Shown here piece by piece: positions 33,401 to 43,339 of a stretch of DNA of 64,000 nt; position 1 is the first letter of the stretch, and the number at the start of each line of letters is the position of its first letter. The notes under the pieces are model-generated. The model worked only from the letters and a program-made list of their open reading frames with translations, did not search any database and was not told the DNA's origin. The DNA lies in contig NC_079883.1 in NCBI RefSeq assembly GCF_029227915.1, positions 25,916,001-25,980,000 on the forward strand, read 5' to 3'. The stretch comes from Hydractinia symbiolongicarpus (taxonomy: Eukaryota; Cnidaria; Hydrozoa; Anthoathecata; Hydractiniidae). Made by a program: the position numbers and the translations under genes.

Positions 33401-35922
33401 CAAAATGTGCATCTGAAATTTAAAACAAGTAATCATGAAATTGTCTTTTTTATGTTTCGCTTCAATTAGTGTTTATAATTTGTACATAGTAAGCTGTTAA
33501 TTGATGGAATATAATAAGGATAAAGGTTTAAGTTTTGTCTGTTTGTGGGAAAATCTTTCAGCAATATTTATTAGCCTGTGGAAACTTCCACGATGGATCG
33601 CACGTCGTTCATATTTCTCGCATCGCTTTTTCGTGCATTCTTGCCATCTGTTTATATAAAGTAAGGAAATTTGCTTGGACGTAAGCGCGATTATAATAAA
33701 GTTTTAAGTTGGCTCACAAACAGAGAGTGATAACTATAATATACGTGTTCGTACTTTCACTAAACTCCAACCTCGTTCCCAGGGCATTTTGCCTTGTTGA
33801 TAAGTTGATAGCGGCAGTGATAGTGGCCACTCCGTAATAACGGCTCAGGGGCCACAAGACCCTGGGGACGAGGTTGACTAAACTCTACAACATGTTTTTT
33901 TTCCCACGACACTTCAAAATATATTTTTTTCATTTAAACATGAGTAGCTTACTTGTCAATTATAATTTATGAGTGTCTATTGGTGACAATTTAATGACAC
34001 GCAAGACTTCACTGAGTTTTTAGTCTTTTCCGCGTCCATAACAGCAGCTAAATGACGCGCTATGATGTAACGAATAATAACTTAATGTTTCCGTGCTGCG
34101 ACAAGACCTGGTATGGACGACAAAAAGAAACGGATTCCTAAATATTTGAGAATTTCTCACCTATGTTGTAACAGACGGAAACAATTTATTTTTAAATATA
34201 ACTGTACTGAAAGCGAAAAGATAAAATCTATACTCCGCACAAAACAGCGGCAAAATAATGTATCAGTGTAAAAATTGATAAAGTTCTTTTTAACCATTCA
34301 ATAAAGCATAATATTTCGTTAGCCCTGGCACACATTGTGTTGTAATTACTCATTGAATCAACGATAAGTCTAAGTAGGTACAGGAAATTAAAGATGTTGG
34401 CAATTTCTTGTGTTAGATAACTGGGAGGAAATTCTTATCGTAACAACCGAGCTAAGTGATCAAAGTCAGGGTGTTGAACTGATCAAAAAAATAATACAAT
34501 TCACAACCTGTTCACTAGACCTCTTTAGTGAATGTTGTGTTCAGTAGTCGATAGCTGTGAACACACGCGCTACATCCATTAATCTCACAACCTATTCACT
34601 AGACCTCTTTAGTAAATGACGTGTTTAGTAGTCGATGACCGTAATTGCACGCTCTACAAACATTAGTCTCAGTAGTAGACATTTCGTTCTTGATATTAAG
34701 GGGTGAGGGCAAAAATTAGATCACTTCATAAGATTTGTTGGAGAGGAAAGATTAATTATAATAGCAAAGTTACAAAAAGAAAAAAATGCTATCAGCAAAA
34801 AATCGAAATTGTAGATAATTTTTTATTTATAGCTTTAATTTAACTTTTAAAGCTCGGTCAGACTTATTCGCTTTCTTCTGATTCTACCCTCTTTTACTTA
34901 CAGGAAGAAAACGTCACGTGAAAAATTTATCTTCGTCAAAGGCTGTTGTGTGTAAAAAATGCAAAAAACACCCCAGCCACATCAAATATCGACACTACAG
35001 AAAAGCTGCCTACGGTATAAATTTATTTAGGATATTTTACACAGCAGCCTAACTGCTCCCTGTGATTAAAGAGTTATCCATATTATTAGATTAATTATCA
35101 AGTCCTAATTGCCTCGATTTTTTTTCAACCCAAGACTCTAAAAATTGGCGTCAGAGTTAGGTCGAAATACCAAATCTACACTTGAATCATCATTTTGGGC
35201 AGTGCTCCCTTTCGTCAACTTTGCAATAGATAGATATGGAAATTTTTAAAAAAAAATTTTTTGTGAGTCTGAGACTTAAGCCCTATAACCTGGGAAACTA
35301 AGATATTATGTTTTAACTTCCTTTTCTCAGTTTTAAGTATAAACCAATTTTCTTTTGTCAAAATGAATTCTGGCGTTGCATAGTATGACATTTTTATGCA
35401 GTGTCAGCACATTGTTAAGATCTTCATGAGAAAGATTTCGAATTTCAATATTATAGTTATTGAAGCTTCGATAATGTCACGTGAAACAACAGCCAATGGG
35501 AGAACGAAGCTTTATGTCAACATCACACGAATACTTAAACAAGGTATCGAAATTTTGCGCTTGCATAGCAAGACACTTTAAGAATTTAAAGTAGATCAAA
35601 CTTCTTGCAAATGTTAAATGTTGTTGTTTTTTGTTATTGTTATTGTTTTTGTTGATAAGTTTAGTTTAAAGTGTTTTATTTTTTACTAGGTCGAGTGAAA
35701 ATAAAACTTGGTAAAATGAAGCTATGGGCACCCACAAAATGTATATGTCCAAAAATTGATTTTGACGAAAAATATTTCATCTTTGGAGCTGAGCATACTG
35801 ATGGCAAGGGAAGATTGCTTTTTGACGGAAAAGCTCACATCTTGCCTTTTAAAGATGGACATGCCAAAGTTAAAAAGTGGCAAAAGAAATGTAAAGAACG
35901 AAACTGTGGAATTAAAAACTAA
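30480..35922 (+). CDS. sFRP: Secreted Frizzled-related protein (CRD + netrin-like module)
   Basis: Four exons: 30480-30927, 34904-35014, about 35402-35543 and 35700-35922. Exon 1 has a signal peptide (MKALLTLCFFMHAHCFF) and a Frizzled cysteine-rich domain with the expected pattern (QQCVPVKIKQCKGLGYN, LFLCS-like FFLCSIYSPMC, KPCRSVCYNVKRRCGPIM, LSCEKLPE, GVCI). Exon 2 is basic with CKKCKKHP; exons 3-4 match the netrin-like module (VKIFMRKI..., GRTKLYVNITRILKQ, KMKLWAP, CICP, HAKVKKWQKKC). Family members bind Wnt ligands outside the cell and tune signalling. Exon 1 to 2 and exon 3 to 4 are phase 1, but exon 2 ends in phase 1 while every plausible acceptor for exon 3 gives phase 0, so a microexon or a lesion lies between 35015 and 35401. 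The ATG at 30480 is chosen for the signal peptide. Confidence 0.8.
33769..33875. mobile_element. MITE, AACCTCG..CGAGGTT ends, in sFRP intron 1
   Basis: AACCTCGTTCCCAGGG and CCCTGGGGACGAGGTT are perfect or near-perfect inverted ends about 107 bp apart. It is the longer relative of the copy at 28428-28494. Confidence 0.75.
34501..34670 (+). repeat. Two-copy 84-bp direct repeat with palindromic core, in sFRP intron 1
   Basis: Copies start at 34501 and 34585 and share CACTAGACCTCTTTAGT inside TCACAACCT...GTCGAT. The first copy has an imperfect palindrome TTCACTA-8 bases-TAGTGAA. It lies ~230 bp upstream of sFRP exon 2. No function can be shown. Confidence 0.7.
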
Positions 35923-38900
35923 ACAATGAATGCGTATTTTGTGAAAATATATATATACAAAATCGAAAGAAGTTTAAAAGGAAGTAGTTTGAGCTTGGCC
36001 GACATGCTGTTGTCATTGCAAATGACTTAAATTTTCTGGTAAGAACAACTATCTCCTGAAACTATTTGTACAAAAACGTTTCCGAAGAGCTGAGAAGTAT
36101 TACGTATGGATAGACCCTGAAATATTTTGTAAATATATTACTTTAAATTTTGTAAAAAAAAACTGCAATCCACATTGTAAAGTATACCGTAAAGTTACGT
36201 ACCTTGTTTAACAGACTCTTGTGAACGAGAAGATAGATCGAATATATAACATCGTTATTTTAATTTTTTTTCTACTTAATGTTGATCAGTTTTGGCAAAA
36301 ATAAGAAATACTTTACTTTACAAAAAATGATAAAATGAACTACACGTTTTTTGTTATATAATCAACTTAATCTTTAAACTGTCACGCGGCTTAACTCCTT
36401 TAAAAAACAAGGCAACTTATTAGCAACGTTTAGCCCAAACAAAAAGTAAATAAAAAGGACAAAAAACAGGTGCTATAAAAATATCGTTTTCGGGAAAATC
36501 CTTGTTTAGAAAAGTTTTAAAAGGCGCCAAAAGTAATTTAAACTACCATTAGAACGGTGCACCAACCTATCTGGTGAAGCTTGGAGGTTAAAGTAAACAA
36601 GTGAATTTAGTCTTATTAGGCAGATAGTCAACAAACATCAATTAACCAGTTGACCCTGTTAAATTCAAAAACTCACCCTCCATCAAAATTTTGTGTTACT
36701 TATTAAAAAAACTCGTACTTTTTTAAAAACACAATGGTGACGTGATAATTGAACCAAAAATCAAGAAATTGGTGGCCTAAAATGAGATACCTGTAGCACT
36801 TGCAGTTGACATGAATCGCGCTAATTTTTGCTTACTAATCAGCGTATAACGATACCATTACCTTCTCTTACTTTGCCTTGTGGTAGCACTTACATACCAA
36901 CATTATTCAATGCGGCAAAGAGTGTTCGCTTGAGTTTATTATTTCAAAAAATAATTAAATTTTGAACTTTTTTCTTCTTTTCTTTTTACTTTGCAATAAA
37001 CTCTCGAACATCTTTAACAAATTAAATTTATAGGAAATTTTAAATAAAATTTAACTATAAAAACCCAAACGATTGAAATAAACTCTGTACCGAATTTCAA
37101 CTTTATGCCTATATGAATTCCTGTTTGTTTCAACTTATCTTATCATATATACCGCAATTTGATTGCGGTATATACCTATACCGCAATCAAAATTAAATTT
37201 TCACTTTTTCATTTTAACTTTATTTTTTACTTTTGCTTTTCGACGTCTCTCTCATGTGTTTTAGAAAAAAAAACTGTTTACCTATGAAAGGGTATATTCT
37301 GTCTCTTAACCTTCCCTTTTAAGCTAAATAGAAAGTCCTTTATTCTACTATTACCTTAGTGGCTTTAAACGCTATTGTTGCCATTCGTGAAAAGTGTTCA
37401 CGCGTATTTCATTTATTTCTATTATTTTCGCGAAATTAAATTCTCGTGAAATTCATTTTTCAAATCTATAATTTTTGACACTGCCCATTGACATTGTGCC
37501 AGCTGGAGAAAAGGAGAATCATCAGTAGATTCCTGATAGCCATTGCATCAATAACAGAGATGATGAATCTGATTGGGACATAAACTTTGATGTTGATGAA
37601 AATTCCTTCAAAAATTTGATAAAAAGGCGCGAACTTATGCTGTACGCTTTTTATTTTATAAAATTTTCTTTATCAAATATCCAGGTTAAAAACAATAGGT
37701 TTATTGCTTAGAACAACAGAGAAATAAGAATATGACCCCCCCCCCTGGTTGGTTGGAAGTTTAGTATTCTTAAAAACGTGTAAGTTAAAAAAAAAAAAAA
37801 TCGATTTCCGAAATCGCGAACTTCGCCTGGAAACATGCATACTGGTAATAGTTGAAAGACAATTAAGGGTGGGGAATGGATAATAAAAAGGTAAAAACAT
37901 TTTAAGTAAAGTCTACACTATTTGTAGAAATTTTGGTGAGGATCTAATTTGGCGCAACCTCGTCCTTAGGCTTCTTAATTTACTTAAATGTAGCTATGCT
38001 TAAATATATATATAAAAAACAAGCTATGAGGACGACGTTGAATTTGGCGACTAGGAAATTAGGTTATGGTTTTTCTACATTCCCATTCAAATACTAAAAA
38101 TAAACTAAAATTTTATTCGGCGATAGAACAAAAAATAACTTTTTAAATTATAAGCCAATACAATTTTTTAATCAAAATGCAATTTAGTGTTGAAAGGAAA
38201 ATATTAAATTTACGGATGGTAAAAAAATAAATACATGCAGGAACTTAATTTGGCCAAAATAAATTTGAGATACTTTTTGGAAAAAGGAAAAACTATGCAC
38301 TAATTATTCATTCAGTTAAAAAAAATCATTTTTGATTTTTAAAGTGGCAAAAGAAATGTTAGTGGAAATAATTTTTCTGTTATACCAATGAACGAAGGGG
38401 CAGTCAAAAACATGTTAACCGCTAAAAACACATAACATGAAAGCGCGCGGGAACGCGGATAGGCACTAAGTCACGTAGGTACCGTAAAAATTCTAATTTA
38501 ACGCGCGGATAAAATAATCATTTGACGAGCAAATGTAAAAAATTGGAAGAAAATCAATGATAAAAATTTTAGAACCTGGATGCGCGTTAATAATGAGGGT
38601 AAAATGACAACATGCGCGGAAAATTTCAGAGATTTAAAAAACTCTAAACATAGTAACGAAAACATTCTGATAGTTTTAAATCCCTATGGTTACTATATAA
38701 AAAGTTAAAAGTTCTTTTGTTTTATTGTAATCTAAACTTTATTCATTAGAGGAGAATTAAATACAAAATGTCGCGAGTAAAATTAGAGGAAAGTAAATTA
38801 CGATTTTTACCAAAAAATGGACCTGCGTGTTAATTAAGGAGTGCGTTAAATTAGAAGTTTTACGGCAACTACTTTAGCAGACTCCTTTCATTCATGGAAT

Positions 38901-39067
38901 GTGACAGATGTGACACAAAAAAAGTTATATTTAAAAAGCTCAACATTCCCTTCCTATATTTTATTTTAAAAAAAGCTAAAATAGGGATAATAGCTAGCTA
39001 GCTTGACGGAGCATATTTTAGTATTTTTATTAATTTCAACACAAATATCTTCCGTAATCTCCTTCCT
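35923..39067. other. No gene seen
   Basis: AT-rich intergenic DNA. It includes a short perfect hairpin TATACCGCAAT/ATTGCGGTATA near 37150-37175 and homopolymer runs near 37735 and 37785. A coding-like stretch at about 37530-37700 (plus strand, acidic, NRDDESDWDINFD) has no start and matches nothing I know. Confidence 0.5.
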
Positions 39068-39322
39068 TTAAGTTTCTTTTTCTTCATTAGCTTCTGTAAT
39101 AGTATTTCTTGGAGGTGGAATTGGCGGCAAACCTTTTCTCCTTCTTTCAGCTTTTATTTTATTAAAACTTCTTTTACATTGGCGGTATGCTTCGAAGAAT
39201 TCTTCACACTTCTCCTTGTTGTACCCATTTCTAGATAAGCATGCGTATGATGCGTTTGCTTCGTCCAAGCAGTAGTTAGTGACTGGATCACTCCATTTCT
39301 TTGGCTCCCTTCCAGGGGCCAT
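39068..39322 (-). CDS. CHCHD7: CHCHD7 / Cox23-type twin CX9C protein
   Basis: The single-exon frame encodes 84 residues. Two CX9C motifs are exact: C-LDEANASYA-C and C-EEFFEAYRQ-C, forming the coiled-coil-helix pair stapled by disulphides in the mitochondrial intermembrane space through the Mia40 pathway. The context CLSRNGYNKEKC, then C-KRSFNKIKAERR and LPP resembles CHCHD7 (yeast Cox23), a protein needed for cytochrome oxidase assembly. Length is as expected (human CHCHD7 about 85). The ATG at 39322 is the natural start. CHCHD7 is preferred over other twin CX9C proteins from the RR-x(n)-PP tail and spacing. Confidence 0.85.
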   Translation of the reverse strand: MAPGREPKKWSDPVTNYCLDEANASYACLSRNGYNKEKCEEFFEAYRQCKRSFNKIKAERRRKGLPPIPPPRNTITEANEEKET

Positions 39323-39592
39323 CTTTATTTACTAAGGTTTGTTTATCCAGTTTTTAGGTTGATGAAAATAAAAAAGAGAATCTTGGTTAATCGAGTTGAA
39401 GGAACATTTTTAAAATGGTACCAGTGGAAGCAGTCCGTTTTTAGCTCAACAATGCCAGTTTACCTAAAATTTATTTACTTATTTTGGGCGAATTATAGTT
39501 AATTACACTTTATTGATATTGTAAAACCTGGAATTCTTAAAAATTTGTTATTCATGTGTCTGTCTCAGGTTTAGATAGTTTCCACCACAGTC

Positions 39593-39960
39593 TCAGTCAG
39601 TAGAATTGTGCAAGGCAAACAAGACATCCTTTTTTAAACACTTGTTCTGTTTCAGAAGGCTTTTTTTTTTGAAAATTCTAATATGTTTTTGAAGGGATTT
39701 AACATGGTTATTGTAGGCGCGTCTTAAATTCTCCTCCACTTGCTCCAAAGTAGATCGATGTTTCACCGTCCCCAAATACTTCTGCTTTGTAAACGATGCA
39801 TGATTTCACAAACAATCACCATTTAGTGGGCAGTTTGGTTTTGATTGGCAGTTGCAGGATCGATTTTGTTGTTCATCCGTGTTATTGAGCAGGCTGAAAT
39901 TTTGTTGACTTATGATGTTATGCATACTAGGTGTGCAAGAGTAGCTGAGCTCTTCTCGAA
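39593..39960 (-). pseudogene. Relic of a Penelope-like element GIY-YIG endonuclease region
   Basis: On the minus strand the sequence reads REELSYSCTPSMHNIISQQN, then CNCQSKPNCPLNGDCL, a stop, then KHRSTLEQVEENLRRAYNNH. The CNC...CPLNGxC block followed by a degenerate ...R..NNH..S helix is the layout of the C-terminal linker and GIY-YIG region in Penelope-like retroelements of invertebrates. Stops and missing GIY/YIG residues show that it is dead. Confidence 0.5.
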
Positions 39961-40144
39961 ATGCCGACATAGAAATAAGTTCATAATAGGAAACATTAAA
40001 TAACTAACATATTTCTATTCCCTGTGGTAATAAACAAACTAGATGTTTTAAACAATTTTCATACCACGCACATTGTCTTGGGTGTCTCACTTCCTGTTGT
40101 CTAGGTTGAATTTGAACTTTTTTGTTTCTTCTATTTTTTTTTAA

Positions 40145-40570
40145 ATTCTTTCCAGTATATTATATAAGCAAGGACTAAAAGAGAAAGGGCTAAGGGTGAA
40201 CACAGCAAAGTATAAAGTCATGATTAGTAGCATTGCAGCCAAGTGTGACCTTGTAGTTGGAAAGTGGCCTTGTGGAGTTTGCAGGAATGGGGTTGGTAGT
40301 AACTCAATTTTTTGTCAAACTTGCAAGCATTGGGTACATCAGAAGTGCAGTAGTATTGGTGGGAGGTTAAGAGCTGACTCAGTTTTTATGCAAGCGTTGC
40401 AAAGGTGAGATTATAGAGAGTGAAATATTTCCAGCTTTATTGATGTACGACAGTGGCTCGTTAGCAATAGTTAAGGACTTCTGTTACTTAGGTGTTATGT
40501 TGAGCTGTGAAGGGGGTAATGGAAGAAGTGTTACTTGCACGATAGGTTCTGCTGTGATTGCCGAGATATA
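40145..40570 (+). pseudogene. LINE relic with PHD-like finger
   Basis: The plus-strand frame reads KWPCGVCRNGVGSNSIFC, CKHWVHQKCSSIGGRL and then, after a one-base shift at about 40380, CKRCKGEI and FCYLGVMLSCEGG. These blocks occur together near the C-terminus of jockey-like LINE proteins in cnidarians and sponges. It is short, shifted and ends in a stop, so it is an inactive fragment. Confidence 0.65.
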
Positions 40571-40974
40571 AATAGATAACAAAATTCTATAAACGTTAGA
40601 AAAATTATTACATGCGTCGTCCTTACAGACAATCCGTGATAATTATTTTGTCCTATAATTATTATGTCAGCAAAACTTAGAATTATACATAAAAAGAAAC
40701 ATTCTGGGTGTTATTTTAGTGCGTTCCGAATAAGTTTATGAAATAAAAAAGGAGCTACATATTGAAAAAAACTGGTAATAAAATAGATGGATTAAGAAAA
40801 TAAGCAAATCTATATATATAAATAATGTTTTTTATACACGCAATTTTTTACGATGTAGAAATTAACCTACGGTAGAAATTAACCTACGTGACAGCACGTA
40901 GGTTTTATTGAGAGACCATTATTAGATTAATAATTTTTTTTATTCTTTTATGAAAAAGAATGTAAAACAAACAC

Positions 40975-41275
40975 TTTGAAACAGTTTTGAAACAATCTAA
41001 AATAAATATACTGAAACAATCATAATGATACAATTTGATAACGAATTATGGTATGTGAAACGATTTTAAGTAAATATAATAAAACAATCTTGAAACGATT
41101 ATGAAATGATTGTGAAACGATTTTAGTTTTTAATGAAACAATTTACAAAATAGTGAGACGATTTACATACGATTTAAAACAATTTTAAAAAATTAAACAT
41201 TACTTAAAAATCGTTTCAAATTCGCATTACATGCTACGCTAATTAAAAAAATGAAACGATATGAAACCGGAGGCG
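40975..41275. repeat. Cluster of degenerate GAAACRATT repeats
   Basis: About fifteen scattered copies of GAAACRATT-like words (TGAAACAATC, GAAACGATTTTA, AAACGATTATG) in ~300 bp, mostly on the plus strand, ending with an inverted AATCGTTTC. A low-complexity or satellite-like patch; no gene. Confidence 0.6.
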
Positions 41276-42052
41276 ATCCCTTATTATGCTAATTTATGTT
41301 TATTTATGTAATATAACGTCCAAACAGAGATAATTAGTTATTCTTTTATTATTTCTTAGGCCTAATTAGTTTTTTTACTTGAAATTCTGTGATTATAAGT
41401 GTCTGGAGGTATACTTAGCTGACAAGTGGTGAATCCAACCAAAATTCAGCTACCCAATTGCATCCTTTTGTAAAATTATTCCGAAATGTGGCAAAGAAAT
41501 AGTACTGCCATTTAAAGCCATTTTATTTATCCTGTGGTTGACACGGACCAGAGTAGGTCAATATGAAGTTAAATTTGTCTGGAGTTATATGATTATACAC
41601 TATATAGATCCCTTATAAACTTTTTTTAGATTAACATGTTTTGTCATCTTGAAATAAATAATTTTTAAGACCAGGATCAAAGTTATGAAGCACTTAAAAA
41701 GGAATTATTTAGACTGCTTGTTCTTTCAAACTGCACGTTTTCTGCTGCTTCTCAAATTTAGTTCTGTGTAGACTGCTGGTGCAGTGGAGACAGGTGATTA
41801 CCTATTTCAGTCATTGCAGGTGTATGGTTAGTCAGATAGTTACATAGCTAATTGCAAGGCATGTAACCTGAAGACTTGTTCATGATTTTTAGCAACAACC
41901 AGGCAGAAATCCTCAGCTTTACAAACATGAATTCTCCATTTGTGTGCTATTTTGTCTTGTAAACAAGAACTGCTCTGAAATGTTCTACAACTAGCAAAAA
42001 ATACAACCTCAATGAAACCTGTCATACAAGAGTCTTAAATATAAAAGTTAAA

Positions 42053-42187
42053 ATGTTTTTGCCCATTATGCTTGCTTGTTTTAATCGGATCTTGAAAATT
42101 ACTGCTACATCCACCGAGGATGCCATTAAACAAATAGTCATTTTTGTTCTTTGCATTGCTATTCCATACATCCTTCGCACAAAGTAA
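42053..42187 (+). CDS. Small membrane protein, possibly TOM5-like
   Basis: A 44-codon frame (ATG 42053, TAA 42185) with a C-terminal hydrophobic helix: STEDAIKQIVIFVLCIAIPY then ILRTK. The acidic EDAI followed by one helix ending in PYIL resembles TOM5, the small subunit of the mitochondrial outer-membrane import pore, but it is a few residues short in the helix and the N-terminus does not match. It lies 113 bp upstream of SNAPIN on the same strand. It could equally be an unrelated microprotein or chance. Confidence 0.3.
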   Translation: MFLPIMLACFNRILKITATSTEDAIKQIVIFVLCIAIPYILRTK

Positions 42188-42300
42188 GAATCAATTCAAA
42201 ATTATGTGTAGTGATATGTATTGTTGTACATTATTCCTTTTTAGTTTTTATTTTATAACAACTGTGGACAAAAATTTAAATCATAGAGAAATCATTTGCA

Positions 42301-42660
42301 ATGTCTGAACCTACTGTTGCTGATGGTAAAGCAAATGATCGTTTAGCAGAAGGAATTTTAAATATTTTAAAACCGGCTGTTGAGGAAATCGATCAAAATG
42401 TTATGAATACGAGAAAAAGTCAATTGTTACTCCGAGAGAATATTGATAAACTGACTGTGGAGTTACAGACACTTGCTTCAGTACAAAAGCCTCCGATTGA
42501 TTTGGATCCTTATGTGAAAAAGTTACTAGTTTGTCGACGTAAAGTCACTATTGTAAATAGTGTTCTGCAAAATACACAGGAAAGACTTAATAAACTTCAA
42601 CAGAATATAATAAGAGATATAAATAGAAAGAAAACACTTGCAGAGTCTCCATCTGTGTAA
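42301..42660 (+). CDS. SNAPIN: SNAPIN (BLOC-1 subunit), intact copy
   Basis: A single-exon, 119-residue frame from ATG to TAA. It is helical and matches SNAPIN across its length: LAEGILNILKPAVEEID near the N-terminus, a heptad-rich middle (RKSQLLLRENIDKLTVELQ), then the near-invariant DLDPYVKKLL followed by CRRKVTIVNSVLQNTQERL. SNAPIN is a subunit of BLOC-1 and binds SNAP25/SNARE complexes, acting in lysosome-related organelle biogenesis, lysosome transport and vesicle fusion on the cytoplasmic side. It is a little shorter than the human protein (136). This is the functional member of a duplicated pair; the partner at 51200-51350 is a deletion relic. The sequence before the ATG (TTTAGTTTTTATTTTATA) is conserved between the two and may contain a splice acceptor. 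Confidence 0.92.
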   Translation: MSEPTVADGKANDRLAEGILNILKPAVEEIDQNVMNTRKSQLLLRENIDKLTVELQTLASVQKPPIDLDPYVKKLLVCRRKVTIVNSVLQNTQERLNKLQQNIIRDINRKKTLAESPSV

Positions 42661-43339
42661 AATATGAATTTTAATGACTTAAACAGAATTTACAATAAAT
42701 TTCCAACCATATCTTATGTTAAAGAATGTAGATTAAAATATAGCATTTTAATCGCCAATATCATAGTCAACAGTTGTGTAAAAAGATATGTAACATGAAA
42801 AAAGAAGTTTTAGTTTGTTTTATATTTATTGATAATGTTACAGTATAATCATATAATTTTAATCTTTGTTGAAAAAGTAATTATGGTGCAAATATAAGCT
42901 AGGAAAGCATTTCTTAGTTCGGAAGATAATTTAAGAAATTTAGATGTTACATAATACAATGCATCGATTAAACATCTTTGGGAGGGGGGATGTTGAGTTT
43001 AAATCTTGTTGAATTTACGAAGAAGGTTTAATAAGAAAGGGATTTCGAAACATTATCCAGTAAATTTCCATGCAAAATTATGGTAAAAAGTTTCAAATTT
43101 ATTTTGCATGCATGGTGGCCTTTTAGGGAGTATAGGTGTTTATTTAATAAAATAATGGATTCATTATGGTGATATACTCTGACAGTACATTATATATGTA
43201 TGCACAAATGCATGTTTATTTTATTTGCAGTAAAGACTAGACTGACAAGACTGCAGCCAGAATCATCTTTCATCCATTACCTTTATTTCAAAAGGCCAAT
43301 AGATCAAAATCATTTAACTTTGTGCAATATCCAAGGACA

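Noticed and set aside
37141-37180. Short hairpin TATACCGCAAT/ATTGCGGTATA as a terminator or element end
   Set aside because: An 11-bp palindrome in AT-rich intergenic DNA with no gene nearby and no paired partner.
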